Part shown: positions 54,166-63,661 of the stretch, piece by piece
How positions within the stretch are numbered: position 1 is the first letter of the stretch
Layout: every line of letters begins with the position of its first letter
Source: Methanoregula sp.
Lineage (GTDB): Archaea; Halobacteriota; Methanomicrobia; Methanomicrobiales; Methanospirillaceae
Length of the DNA: 64,000 nt
NCBI GenBank assembly: GCA_041645435.1
Contig: JBAZQB010000005.1
Location: 186,001 to 250,000, forward strand
Reading direction: 5' to 3'
Notes under the pieces: model-generated
What the model was told of the DNA's origin: nothing
The model's database searches: none
Seen by the model: the letters and a program-made list of their open reading frames with translations, nothing else
Program-made: the position numbers and the translations under genes

Positions 54166-55257
54166 TTAATATACATTTTCCTCAATCAAACTATTCAGAT
54201 TATTAAGATGGTTGTGAAGGGCATTCATATCAAAAGGACCCTCCGTTTCAAGTAGACTGCGTACCTTGCTGTGTACCGAACGACAGACCATTACTTTATA
54301 TGTGGAGATTTCATGACCTCGTTTTGATTCAAGACGAACAAGATTTTTTGACAGTTGTTCAAGGCATGTTGCTAATTGAGTGACAGAATCTGAATATGTG
54401 TAAAGAGATCCTTTACCCTCAGGGGATTCTGGCAACGAAAATTTATTCCCGGTTGAATTTCGACATTTTTTACAGAAATATCTCAAGTCTCCTTCACCCA
54501 TAAGATCAATTTCAATGGATTCTGCCCCCAGCCTACGTTGGGATGTATCATATATAGTACCATATTTTAATCGATCCGTGTTAACAAATCCCAATTCTTT
54601 CAAGCGGTTCTCAACCTCATCGTGTGTATAACGTCTGAGATATCCGGCAAACCAATCGTCAATCCATTCCGCTATTCGCCGAATAGGCATCTCCATTATA
54701 CGCAATTCGCAAATACAATTTTTTACATCAATATCTTGCAATGTTTTTCGGATCCAGTCAATCATATACCAGTAAACTCCACCAGCCCCGTAAACATACA
54801 ACCACATGTGTCCATCCGTCTTTAAAACGCGGGAAATTTCTTGCAAGCATTTGTCAGGATCGATTGTGTGCATTAAAACACCATTGCACCAGATAACATC
54901 AAAACTCTCATTTTCAAAGGGGAGTTCGGTCAACGAGTGTTCATAAAAAAAAAGATTTGAAAACCCTTTTTGTTCCGCACGTTTCCTGCAACTTTCAATG
55001 TTCGTGGAACTGAAATCAACTCCAATAACTTCTTTTGCACCGCATTGTGCCATAAGAATAGATCCCCTTCCGCCTCCGCACCCAGCATCAAGACAGCGTT
55101 TACCCTTAAAAACATCCGTACTAATACCATTATTTTTCAGCCTCGTATAGAGCGGTGGAACAAATTCATCGAATGATTTTTCGTCATACAATGCAAAAGT
55201 ATCACCATAGACAATTGAAGTCACTTGTTCTTTTTCATTTAATTGAGATGATACCAA
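54166..55257 (-). CDS. Class I SAM-dependent methyltransferase
   Basis: A 363-residue methyltransferase: RCLDAGCGGGRGSILMAQCGA is SAM motif I (Gly-rich), followed by VIGVDFSSTNIESC, SFDVIWCNGVLMHTI and LQEISRVLKTDGHMWLYVYG. A C-terminal pair YFCKKCRN may bind metal. The start is a TTG at 55257 with AGGAG nine bases upstream. It is transcribed with the methyltransferase and amidotransferase genes to its right and probably methylates a sugar or glycolipid. Confidence 0.83.
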   Translation of the reverse strand: MVSSQLNEKEQVTSIVYGDTFALYDEKSFDEFVPPLYTRLKNNGISTDVFKGKRCLDAGCGGGRGSILMAQCGAKEVIGVDFSSTNIESCRKRAEQKGFSNLFFYEHSLTELPFENESFDVIWCNGVLMHTIDPDKCLQEISRVLKTDGHMWLYVYGAGGVYWYMIDWIRKTLQDIDVKNCICELRIMEMPIRRIAEWIDDWFAGYLRRYTHDEVENRLKELGFVNTDRLKYGTIYDTSQRRLGAESIEIDLMGEGDLRYFCKKCRNSTGNKFSLPESPEGKGSLYTYSDSVTQLATCLEQLSKNLVRLESKRGHEISTYKVMVCRSVHSKVRSLLETEGPFDMNALHNHLNNLNSLIEENVY

Positions 55258-55356
55258 AATATCAGACTCCTATGAGAATTGTTAATCGTAATGAAAATTG
55301 TTCGGAAGTAACAATATATTTTTAGTCACCAAAATAATAAATGTGACTAAATGATT

Positions 55357-56598
55357 TTATCCATTTTTTCCAGAGTACCGTTGATTTTTCCTAGGTGTTA
55401 CAAATGCTCGCAAAGTATATTTTGTGCTCGGTTCCTGGAGACGTTCGATTTTTAATGGGGTTAATCCTGCATTCTTCACCATTAATAAAAGGGAAGAAAA
55501 ACTGAAAATGTGGGGATGATCGATGAAAAATTCTTCGCGATCTTGTCCTTCCACAGCAGCAAATTCTCCGTCCGGAACCTCAATATAAATTATCCCGTTA
55601 TCAGAAATATTCTGAATTGATTTTGATAACATTTTTTCCGGGTCTTTCACATGTTCAAGTACCTTGTTAAAAGTGATAAGATCAAATTTATCATTGGTGT
55701 TAATTGAGAGAAAATCTCCACAAATTCCTCGAACACCTACATTTTTCACGGCATGCGCAATCGCCCTGCTATCCGGATCAATGGCTGTACAAGACCATCC
55801 TGCCTCTTTCATTTTTGCCAGGAATACACATAATCCACTTCCCACGTCTAAAACACTGCGAATCCGTGCAACCGGTGGACTGCTGGAAAAATAACTGTTC
55901 GTGAACTCCAGGATATTCCGTACTCTTCCTACATTATCGGATTTTTCCGGATTGAGATTCATGATCTTTGTAAATGAAAGACGGATTCCATCATCATCGC
56001 GATAATTCGCATTCACATAATCTCCCGAGTACAGGGATGATTCATCCATTTCATGTACGGAGATGAAGTGACCGCATGAACAGCATTGCAATATCTCTCT
56101 ATGATAATTATGGTGCGAACTAAAATCAAACCGGATCTCACCTGTTGGAGGTGAGGTATATTTAAAAATTTTATTAAGGCCGTTATTCCCGCAAATAGGG
56201 CAACGCAATGGCTGTTGATGATTCCTGCATTTTTCCTCAATGTATTCTAATTTTTTGGGGTCATCCAACCATGTCACGAGATCCATTTTTTCGAGACGGA
56301 GGTACTCATAGAATAGTTCTTTCTTCCCTCCTTCAACGAGCAAAATAAAATAGAAACCAATCCGGTTTTTACAGAGTGCCGCGTGAAGATTGTACTTCAC
56401 AAGACGACCATTCAGTGAGGGAGTAGCATAAAACCCCCAATCCTTTCTTACGGCATCGTATTCAGATCCTGAACATGTCGTAAATGTTACTTGTTCATCA
56501 TCTTCAAGATCAATATAGGCACAATCTTTAATGATCTGCCGGTGCTCGGGAAAACCCACTTCGAATTCTCTGGGGGGAATTGTAGGAATTATTTTCAT
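55357..56598 (-). CDS. SAM-dependent methyltransferase with N-terminal zinc ribbon
   Basis: A 413-residue protein. Residues ~130-190 hold two Cys pairs (LRCPICGNNG and LQCCSCGHF) that resemble a zinc ribbon. The methyltransferase core follows: SVLDVGSGLCVFLAKMKEAGW, then TAIDPDSRAIAHA and ITFNKVLEHVKDPEKML. This two-part layout is typical of methyltransferases in glycan and natural-product loci. ATG 56598 is preceded by GGAG six bases away and overlaps the amidotransferase stop (ATGA), so the two are translationally coupled. Confidence 0.83.
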   Translation of the reverse strand: MKIIPTIPPREFEVGFPEHRQIIKDCAYIDLEDDEQVTFTTCSGSEYDAVRKDWGFYATPSLNGRLVKYNLHAALCKNRIGFYFILLVEGGKKELFYEYLRLEKMDLVTWLDDPKKLEYIEEKCRNHQQPLRCPICGNNGLNKIFKYTSPPTGEIRFDFSSHHNYHREILQCCSCGHFISVHEMDESSLYSGDYVNANYRDDDGIRLSFTKIMNLNPEKSDNVGRVRNILEFTNSYFSSSPPVARIRSVLDVGSGLCVFLAKMKEAGWSCTAIDPDSRAIAHAVKNVGVRGICGDFLSINTNDKFDLITFNKVLEHVKDPEKMLSKSIQNISDNGIIYIEVPDGEFAAVEGQDREEFFIDHPHIFSFSSLLLMVKNAGLTPLKIERLQEPSTKYTLRAFVTPRKNQRYSGKNG

Positions 56599-57713
56599 AT
56601 CCATCTCCAATCGGAAATAAGGAAATCTTTAATTCTCCATTTATTGTTTTGTTTTATCCAGATTTTTGGATTACGGAATTTTTCAATCACCGAAAAGAAG
56701 TGCTCCTGTGAAATGCCAATGAAATTACAGAATTTATCGATATCCTCATATGGTATTTGGTCTCCAGTCTCTTTAACAATCTGAATCGCCTGTGCACGGG
56801 TAATCCGCCCGTTTCGGATTTCAAGGGAGAGGTTATCAAATAACCGGGTAAAACCAAATTTGTACCATTTCAACCAATGATGGATTGATATAAAATCGTC
56901 ATCAATATCCGCGAAATTGTAAAACCCTGTTTTCGGACCCTCTTCTCTGCACTTAAATCCATGGGATTTTGCCACCTCAAAGGTTGTCGATGGATCCCAA
57001 GGGAAATAATATCCAAGAAAAATTGCTGACACTCCCGATATGTCCATATCATGATCTGATGGACCGAAATAGGGGGTCAATTGTTTTTCGGTCAGTTCAT
57101 CAGATATCCAGTCTCTCGCGGTTTTTCCGTGAGTTACCCCAAATTTTTTCAACCAGGTGCTGTCCAGACGGAATCCGTTCTGTTCTTCTTTTGTCCCCCC
57201 ATACTCAAATGCGGAATTTTCTCCCCAAATAACAAGAGGAATTTTAAAAGTAACTGCAATTTTTAAGGGAATGTTGAAAAGAGCCAAATGCATGGGAATT
57301 GCTGTGGATCCCTCATCAACGAGAACTTTGTATAAAAACATTTTTTCAACTTTCGGATTTATCTGGTAATCGATGTGGTCAACTCCCAGAGAAATTAAAT
57401 TATCAAGGTTTTTCTGACCGATGAGTGTTCTTGCAGGGGTTTTCCAGGTTACAGTGAGAGGATTTAACCCATACTCCAAACATTTCATTACTTGCCAGGT
57501 GCTGTCCTTCCCCCCACTTACAGGTATAAGACAATCATATCCTTTACTCTGCTTTTTGGCGTGCTCAATCACTTTCAAAAAAGCACGTTCTCGTTTCTCC
57601 CAATCAATTTTTGGTCGAGACTCATGTGTTCTGCAGGCATTACATATCCCCTCTGCGTCGAGAGTTAAATTGGGACGGGTATCAGGCAGAATGCATTGTG
57701 TACAATACTTCAT
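56595..57713 (-). CDS. N-acetyl sugar amidotransferase (WbpG/PseA family), second copy
   Basis: A 372-residue paralogue of the 36.0-kb amidotransferase. The zinc site is in YCTQCILPDTRP and CNACRTH, and the ATP PP-loop is LIPVSGGKDSTWQVMKCL. GYYFPWDPSTTFEVAK and the C-terminal FGFTRLFDNLSLEIRNGRIT segment match the first copy. Unlike the first copy, it has no hisH/hisF neighbours. Its start overlaps the stop of an AsnB-type protein (ATGA), which carries its own glutaminase domain and might supply ammonia. The acetamidino-sugar role is from the family. The AsnB link is inferred. Confidence 0.88.
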   Translation of the reverse strand: MKYCTQCILPDTRPNLTLDAEGICNACRTHESRPKIDWEKRERAFLKVIEHAKKQSKGYDCLIPVSGGKDSTWQVMKCLEYGLNPLTVTWKTPARTLIGQKNLDNLISLGVDHIDYQINPKVEKMFLYKVLVDEGSTAIPMHLALFNIPLKIAVTFKIPLVIWGENSAFEYGGTKEEQNGFRLDSTWLKKFGVTHGKTARDWISDELTEKQLTPYFGPSDHDMDISGVSAIFLGYYFPWDPSTTFEVAKSHGFKCREEGPKTGFYNFADIDDDFISIHHWLKWYKFGFTRLFDNLSLEIRNGRITRAQAIQIVKETGDQIPYEDIDKFCNFIGISQEHFFSVIEKFRNPKIWIKQNNKWRIKDFLISDWRWI

Positions 57714-59542
57714 CGAGCGAATTCCTCCAGGAATAGTTTACAATTCAGGAAATAGAACAGGAATTTGCTTTCGTGGTTTGGCAGATACGTTTTTTTGATA
57801 AGTTCTTCAATTTTCTCCTTTCTGATAAATTGGTAGATTGGACTATCCTCAAGCAAAATCTTTTTTATATCTGGATCATTTACATCAAGGAATGAATAAA
57901 TCGGTGCATTGAACCCCACTTTCCTTCGGTTTTTAATTATTTTCTCGGGAACTATCCCTTGCATGGCATCACGCAGGATAGCTTTTGCCGCACCCTTTTG
58001 AATAAGATGGCGTGAAGGAATACGATAACAGAATTCTATCAAATCCCTATCCAAAAAGGGAGATCTGTTTTCGATTGAGTAATACATCGAATTAATATCA
58101 TCCTCATGTAAAATAACCGGGACTGATTCGTGAAACAATTCATTCATCATGCGGTTACGGAGCAAATCAACTGAATAATCCATCTCGGTGAATGCTTCGA
58201 ACCAATCATCTGTCAGATATTTCCTGAACTCATCCGCGTCAAGAAATATATGATCCCGGAATTTCGGGTTGTGAATAAACAGATCCGGATCGCTGAGATA
58301 GGGGTTTCGCACAATGGGTTTGATGTAGGTCTCCCAGTTTTTTTGGGCCTCATTATACCGGGATGCATCGTCCCTGACATCGTACAGGTACATCAAATGA
58401 TGATCGTAATACCCGGTGAACAATTCATCTGCAGCAGTTCCACTGATTGAAACCCGATATCCATGATCTGCGATACTCTCCATCAAGAGCCAGTGTGCAT
58501 AATACGTGATAGTGTAAACAGGAGCATCATGCTGACGAATGAGAGTGCGTAATTTTGGAATGAAATCTTTTGTATTAACCGGAATAGACGTATGCTTAAT
58601 TTTTAATTCGTTGACCGCATGAGTTACCATTTCCTCCTCTTCGTACCTTTCATCAGTATTAACTATGGTAAATCCATGCACGTCATAATTGAAAACCTGC
58701 TTTGCTATACTGATGAGCGAATTCGAATCAACCCCACCACTCATACAAAAAGCCAAAGGTACATCAGCGCGCAGACGGATTTCAACTGCCTTTAAAAGCC
58801 TTTTTCGTACTTCCGCAACTGCTTCATCGTATGACATCCCGTCATCCGGCAAAAAATTCAATTTCCAATAGGTTTTCTGGTGTTCTTTTCCATCAGGAGC
58901 GATATGGAGAATTGCTGCAGGGGCTAATTCTGATAATCCGACGAAAAACGTCTTGGGGGTTTTATAGAGCGCTTTATAGCCATTCACAAGATACCGGAAA
59001 ACCTGATCATAATTCACTTCGAGCTTGTGGCCAAGTAACGCAACAATAAATTTTACTTCGGAACCGAAATAGAGGCCCGTCTCGTCACGATACAGGTAGA
59101 GGGGTTTCTCGCCGAAGCGATCTCTACAAAGTGCAAGGGACCCATCAGATTCATCATATACAGCAAATGCCCACATCCCCTCAAACCGATCGAGAACATC
59201 CCATCCACAGTGATCGATGCCCTGCAGGAGGACTTCCGTATCAGAAGTCGTTTTGAAGATAAGTCCCCGGTCTCTCAGTTCGTCGCGTCGCTCTAGGTAA
59301 TTATACAATTCACCATTCTGGACGATCCATTTCCTGTTGATATTGAATGGCTGGTTTGCCCGAGGATCAAGATCAATGATACTGAGCCGTGTATGGAGCA
59401 GGTAAGCATTCCGTCCGTTTGAGTTGATCCATTCTCGAAATGCTGCGTGATCAGGGCCCCTGCGATTCATAAGATGCAGACATTTTTGAATACGATCCGG
59501 AGATATTGTATCCTGACCAAAATATCCCGCTATTCCACACAT
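57710..59542 (-). CDS. asnB: Asparagine synthetase-like amidotransferase (AsnB family), second copy
   Basis: A 610-residue class II glutamine amidotransferase started at ATG 59542, so the nucleophile is Cys2 (MCGIAGYFG), with GAGGAGAT eight bases upstream. A frame start further upstream would bury the Cys. RRGPDH and VQNGELYNYLE are in the glutaminase domain. The synthetase part has the PP-loop FCMSGGVDSNSLISIA and YYSIENRSPFLDRDLIEFC. It lacks the insertion seen in the 12.2-kb copy. Overlap with the sugar amidotransferase suggests a joint role in sugar amidation rather than asparagine synthesis. Confidence 0.9.
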   Translation of the reverse strand: MCGIAGYFGQDTISPDRIQKCLHLMNRRGPDHAAFREWINSNGRNAYLLHTRLSIIDLDPRANQPFNINRKWIVQNGELYNYLERRDELRDRGLIFKTTSDTEVLLQGIDHCGWDVLDRFEGMWAFAVYDESDGSLALCRDRFGEKPLYLYRDETGLYFGSEVKFIVALLGHKLEVNYDQVFRYLVNGYKALYKTPKTFFVGLSELAPAAILHIAPDGKEHQKTYWKLNFLPDDGMSYDEAVAEVRKRLLKAVEIRLRADVPLAFCMSGGVDSNSLISIAKQVFNYDVHGFTIVNTDERYEEEEMVTHAVNELKIKHTSIPVNTKDFIPKLRTLIRQHDAPVYTITYYAHWLLMESIADHGYRVSISGTAADELFTGYYDHHLMYLYDVRDDASRYNEAQKNWETYIKPIVRNPYLSDPDLFIHNPKFRDHIFLDADEFRKYLTDDWFEAFTEMDYSVDLLRNRMMNELFHESVPVILHEDDINSMYYSIENRSPFLDRDLIEFCYRIPSRHLIQKGAAKAILRDAMQGIVPEKIIKNRRKVGFNAPIYSFLDVNDPDIKKILLEDSPIYQFIRKEKIEELIKKTYLPNHESKFLFYFLNCKLFLEEFAR

Positions 59543-59699
59543 ATTTTGTATCTCCTCAAGAATTCTCGATTTATTCTTTTTCACAGCCAAGAGATCAGAT
59601 TATCTATGGCACTCTCATAAGTGTACACGTATATTAAAAAAAAGGTGTCGTCATGGGACATTGGTGTAATCTATATAATTATTATTACCAATCTGACAT

Positions 59700-60710
59700 T
59701 TATTCTACATCGGATTCATGCAATAATTTACCAAATTTTACAGATCGTTTTAGATGTTTACCCAGTAATTTATACTCATTTCCGGGTGCAAGACCCTCCC
59801 CGGGTCGAATCCACATAAGATCAGAAAAGCTAATCAAATGTCCCTTTTCCATATATATCCCTGCTGCGATAGACCTACGAATTGCGATACTTAATTCTGA
59901 TTCACACGGTTGAACTTTTTTATCTTTAGATCCCATCAAGACAGATGCAGAACGAATTCTTCGGACTAATTCAGACATATCTTTTGGATCAGCAGAAAGT
60001 TGATGGTCACGGAACGAGGAGAATTCATTATCAAGAGTGAAATGTTTCTCAATAATTCTCGCACCGCATGCCACGGCTAACACAGAGGCTTCAATACCCG
60101 TCGTATGATCTGAATATCCGATAGAATATCGATATTTATTAGCAAGATAAGCAAGAATCTGAAGATTAACCTGTTTTTCTGGAGCAGGATAACAACTCAC
60201 ACAATGGAGAATCGCAAGATCGCTTCTCTTGTTATATTTTTCCCATCCATTTTCAAGAGCCGAAACAGCATTACCAATCAGTTCAGGATCACTTGCACCG
60301 GTTGAAATGAACACAGGTTTTCCGGTTTTTGCAACTTCATCAATAAGAGGATAAAAATTGTTATCACCAGAAGCTATTTTATATGCATCAATTATTGAAT
60401 CGAGAAATTTGGCACTTTCCAGATCCAAAGGTGTTGAAATAAAAAGCATACCGAGCGTATGGGCTAATTCTGATAACTTGGAAAACTGTGAATATGTGAG
60501 TTCAAACGATTTAAGCCGTTCAAATCGTGCTGTATCTGCCATACTTACGAATTTTTCAGTTTTAAACGTCTGGAATTTTACACCATCAACACCGCATTCT
60601 GCAGCTGCATGTACCAATTTGATTGCAGTATCAAAATTCCCTTCATGATTATTACCGATTTCAGCAATAATCAGCACTTGGTCATCTGTATTCCTATTTC
60701 CAATAATCAT
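59700..60710 (-). CDS. Nonulosonic acid synthase (NeuB family), second copy
   Basis: A 336-residue PEP-condensing synthase: IIAEIGNNHEGNFDTAI, DGVKFQTFKTE, FISTPLDLES, KIASGDNNFYPL, FISTGAS, LHCVSCYPAPE, IGYSDHT and EKHFTLDNEFSSFRDHQLS, with a C-terminal SAF domain (IRRSIAAGIYMEKGH). It differs from the first NeuB in key loops (EGNF, not NGDF, and KIASGD, not KIPSGE), so it may accept another sugar. ATG 60710 overlaps the GNAT stop by one base (TGATG). The TTG at 60713 would precede it. No NeuC or CMP-synthetase lies in this operon. Confidence 0.92.
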   Translation of the reverse strand: MIIGNRNTDDQVLIIAEIGNNHEGNFDTAIKLVHAAAECGVDGVKFQTFKTEKFVSMADTARFERLKSFELTYSQFSKLSELAHTLGMLFISTPLDLESAKFLDSIIDAYKIASGDNNFYPLIDEVAKTGKPVFISTGASDPELIGNAVSALENGWEKYNKRSDLAILHCVSCYPAPEKQVNLQILAYLANKYRYSIGYSDHTTGIEASVLAVACGARIIEKHFTLDNEFSSFRDHQLSADPKDMSELVRRIRSASVLMGSKDKKVQPCESELSIAIRRSIAAGIYMEKGHLISFSDLMWIRPGEGLAPGNEYKLLGKHLKRSVKFGKLLHESDVE

Positions 60711-61450
60711 CAAATTACCTTGCCATCATGTACATGGGCATGCAATACATAAGCAGATTCAGTTATATGAAAACCGCACCGCTGATAAAAATTCATAGAA
60801 GGCACGTTGGCAATCTGCGTTCCTACACGGAGAAGATTGCATTTGCCAACCGAATCGTTGATAAAAAAATCTACAATCTGTCTTCCGGCACCAATTCCCT
60901 GATGCTCAGATTGGATCCCAATCAAATCAATAACCCGAATAGTTTTATTCCCTGATATTACCTTTGTTATGGCGAGAAAGCCGATGGGCTTTGAATCCCG
61001 TTCCGCAACGAGAATTTGCTCGCCCCGCTCACCTTTAAAATAATTTGCTACCCATTCCCGTTTTATCAAATTCGCAAGATCGTTTGATATGAGGGGATCC
61101 AGATGAAATCGCGAATACGTAAAACAGGTTCGCGCAATATCCAGTGTTGCATCACGATCTTCCGGGCGGGCAACGCGAATAATGATTGGTGAAAAAAGAT
61201 CGATTTCGGTTTCCCTTGGCATACACTCAAATGTGACATTTACATCAACCACCTTAAACCCGGTTTTATTGAGTGTCTGGACGAGATCAAGACGTGAAAC
61301 AGGAACTTTCACATAATAAAATATCTGATGGCTATCCGATGCCTGTTTCAAATCATCAACAGAAATCGATGGGCCGTGTTCAATATCGATTACCCGGAAA
61401 ACATCGTGAGAAAAAATTGATGTCAGCCAGGGATCTGGCTCAAGTCGCAT
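60710..61450 (-). CDS. GNAT-family N-acetyltransferase (WecD-like)
   Basis: A 246-residue acetyltransferase with an N-terminal ~90-residue domain and a C-terminal GNAT core. VRVIDLIGIQSEHQGIGAGR is the acetyl-CoA pyrophosphate-binding motif (here IQSEHQGIGAG), and NVPSMNFYQRCGFH is motif B. The N-terminal part (DLVQTLNKTGFKVVDVNVTF) recalls WecD, which acetylates dTDP-4-amino sugars. It lies between an epimerase and a NeuB, so it probably acetylates the amine made by the DegT aminotransferase. It overlaps the NeuB start by one base. Confidence 0.87.
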   Translation of the reverse strand: MRLEPDPWLTSIFSHDVFRVIDIEHGPSISVDDLKQASDSHQIFYYVKVPVSRLDLVQTLNKTGFKVVDVNVTFECMPRETEIDLFSPIIIRVARPEDRDATLDIARTCFTYSRFHLDPLISNDLANLIKREWVANYFKGERGEQILVAERDSKPIGFLAITKVISGNKTIRVIDLIGIQSEHQGIGAGRQIVDFFINDSVGKCNLLRVGTQIANVPSMNFYQRCGFHITESAYVLHAHVHDGKVI

Positions 61451-61454
61451 ATTG

Positions 61455-62501
61455 TCATCCTGATGTTTTCCAGATCTTCCCGCTGGAATCTAAATTCTTA
61501 TACCATTGGATATATTTAGGGAATCCCACCTCGATCGGATTCTTGGGAGCATATCCAATCATTTTTTGTGCCTTTTTCACACTGAGCGTGCCACGGAACG
61601 GCATCAATTTATCTCTCACGACATATTCAAGGGATATATCAGGGAATTCACTTTGAACAATTTTTGCCAAATCATTAAGTGATCGCGACTCGCCGTATGT
61701 CATATTGAACGTTTGGTTGCGGGCAGCTGGATGACGGATAGTTTGGATGATCCCAGATACGAGGTCTTCAACAAAGGTAAAATCCAGACGTTCCGATCCA
61801 TCCCCGTCAACTCGCAGAGATTGCCCTTTCATCGCACTCTCGATAAAGATCTGACCAACACGACGGCTGACGCAACGCGGACCATACAGGGCGGATGGGC
61901 GGATGATCGTATAGGGCAAATCGAAAACCTGGTTATATCCAATAACCATCTTCTCTCCAGCAACCTTGAGAGCGCCATAAATACCTAATGAATTTAAAGG
62001 TGATTCTTCATTAACCTCTGGCGTCAGAAAATTACCGTAGACCATACTTGACGATAAATAAATGAAGTGTTCAAGACGATTGCGGGCATTATCGAGAGCA
62101 TTTTCAAGAGTACGGAGACTGTGATCAAAAGTACTGTAGGGATCCTTGTTCGACTTTCCAGCGTGAGATACTGCTGCAAGATGAACAATTGCATCCGGTT
62201 TTATATGATCAAGAATCTTGCTTAAAGCATGATAATCCCGTGCATCCTGAATATGTAACGGAATATTGGCAGTTTCCATCAATTCAAGACGCTGGTTGAT
62301 CATGCGGAGATAGAGATCCCGGTTTGGAGAGGTCGAACTTGCTGAGGCAAACGTCATCAGGTTGTTTACTTGCAGGCTATCAATAACCTCAACTTTTGCT
62401 CCTTGGGATTTCAGTTCAAGTGCCAAATTGTGACCAATAAAACCCGCACCTCCGATGAGTGCAATCCTTCGATCCTTAATATCCAACAACTCATTTGTCA
62501 T
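61455..62501 (-). CDS. NAD-dependent epimerase/dehydratase
   Basis: A 348-residue extended SDR: LIGGAGFIGHNLALELKSQG, VHLAAVSHAGKSNKDPY, the active-site LSSSMVYGNFLTPEVN, and YGALKVAGEKMV (YxxxK). RPSALYGPRCVSRRVGQIF is typical of sugar dehydratases or epimerases. It is coupled to the aminotransferase upstream by a 4-base overlap, and 4 bases separate it from the GNAT gene. It may make the keto-sugar used by the aminotransferase. Confidence 0.84.
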   Translation of the reverse strand: MTNELLDIKDRRIALIGGAGFIGHNLALELKSQGAKVEVIDSLQVNNLMTFASASSTSPNRDLYLRMINQRLELMETANIPLHIQDARDYHALSKILDHIKPDAIVHLAAVSHAGKSNKDPYSTFDHSLRTLENALDNARNRLEHFIYLSSSMVYGNFLTPEVNEESPLNSLGIYGALKVAGEKMVIGYNQVFDLPYTIIRPSALYGPRCVSRRVGQIFIESAMKGQSLRVDGDGSERLDFTFVEDLVSGIIQTIRHPAARNQTFNMTYGESRSLNDLAKIVQSEFPDISLEYVVRDKLMPFRGTLSVKKAQKMIGYAPKNPIEVGFPKYIQWYKNLDSSGKIWKTSG

Positions 62502-63661
62502 ATTCTCAAATCCTTAAGAGTATCACTGACATTTTCTGCAATATACTCCATGTCTTCACAGTTCAGATGTGGTCCAACTGGCAATGCAATGGATTGATCG
62601 CTGATGCGCTCCGCCTGCGGGAATGACTGTGGATTGTATCCATATTTATTACGGTAATATGCCATACGCGGCACAGGCTGGGGATAATATACACTTGTTC
62701 CAACTCCTTTCTGATTGAGAGTAGTAACCGCTTCGTTGCGCTTCTTAGCCAGAACTCCATCTAACACTATACTAAGGCAATAGTGACTGTTTACAACATC
62801 TTTGTGCTGTGAATCCAGAATTGAAATATCCGGAATATCGGATAATTTCTTTTTTAGCAGGAGGAAATTTTCCTTTCTTCGTTTCAGGATTTCATCGACA
62901 CGACTTAGCTGTACGCGACCGATAGATGCATTAATATCGCTCATGCGGTAGTTTATCCCCAGTGTGGGCACATCATACATTCCCGGTATGCTTCGTTCCC
63001 CAAAATTCCGATCGACTCCAAAAGCCCGGGCTTTCATAACGCTCTCCGCAAGATCCTTATGCCTAGTTACAAACATACCCCCATCGCCAGTGGTGAGATG
63101 TTTGACCGGATAAAAAGAGAAACACCCGGCATCCCCAAATAGTCCCACATGTTTATCTTTAAATCTTGAGCCCACTGCAAGGGCACAATCCTCAATAATC
63201 TTCAGTTTGTGTTTTTTTGCGATATCGGTGATTGCATCCATGTCACACGGGATGCCCAGAAAATGAACCAGACCAATAGCTTTTGTCTTTTTTGTAATAA
63301 GCGGTTCAATGTTCTCCGGAGTTATATTCCCCGTCTGCGGATCGCAATCCAAAAAAACAGACTTTGCTCCAACAACTTCTACTGCATGCGCAGTGGCGAC
63401 ATGGGTCTGAGCTGCGACAATCACTTCATCGCCATGTCCGATTCCCATCTGCCAGTATGCCAGGTGCAGAGCAGCCATACAGGAGCTCACAGCCACACAA
63501 TGTGTTTCTGCCCCACCCATGAACTGTCCAAATTCGCTTTCAAATGCCTTGTTCTGGGGGCCGTGAGTGAGAATGTCACCTTTCAGGACTTCAAGGACGG
63601 CCTCCCGTTCCCTATCAGTAATCCATGGTTTGGCAAATTGGATTGAACGCTTTGTCATCAT
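62498..63661 (-). CDS. DegT/DnrJ/EryC1/StrS-family sugar aminotransferase
   Basis: A 387-residue PLP aminotransferase. GDILTHGPQNKAFESEFG and AVSSCMAALHLAYWQMGIG bind the phosphate, VHFLGIPCDMDAI and IIEDCALAVGSRF the ring, and the Schiff-base Lys is in SFYPVKHLTTGDGG. NYRMSDINASIGRVQL is the C-terminal signature. Either of two adjacent ATGs (63661, 63658) could start it, and both overlap the oxidoreductase stop. With the GNAT and NeuB downstream this looks like a full amino-sugar route to a second nonulosonate or acylamino sugar. Confidence 0.9.
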   Translation of the reverse strand: MMTKRSIQFAKPWITDREREAVLEVLKGDILTHGPQNKAFESEFGQFMGGAETHCVAVSSCMAALHLAYWQMGIGHGDEVIVAAQTHVATAHAVEVVGAKSVFLDCDPQTGNITPENIEPLITKKTKAIGLVHFLGIPCDMDAITDIAKKHKLKIIEDCALAVGSRFKDKHVGLFGDAGCFSFYPVKHLTTGDGGMFVTRHKDLAESVMKARAFGVDRNFGERSIPGMYDVPTLGINYRMSDINASIGRVQLSRVDEILKRRKENFLLLKKKLSDIPDISILDSQHKDVVNSHYCLSIVLDGVLAKKRNEAVTTLNQKGVGTSVYYPQPVPRMAYYRNKYGYNPQSFPQAERISDQSIALPVGPHLNCEDMEYIAENVSDTLKDLRI

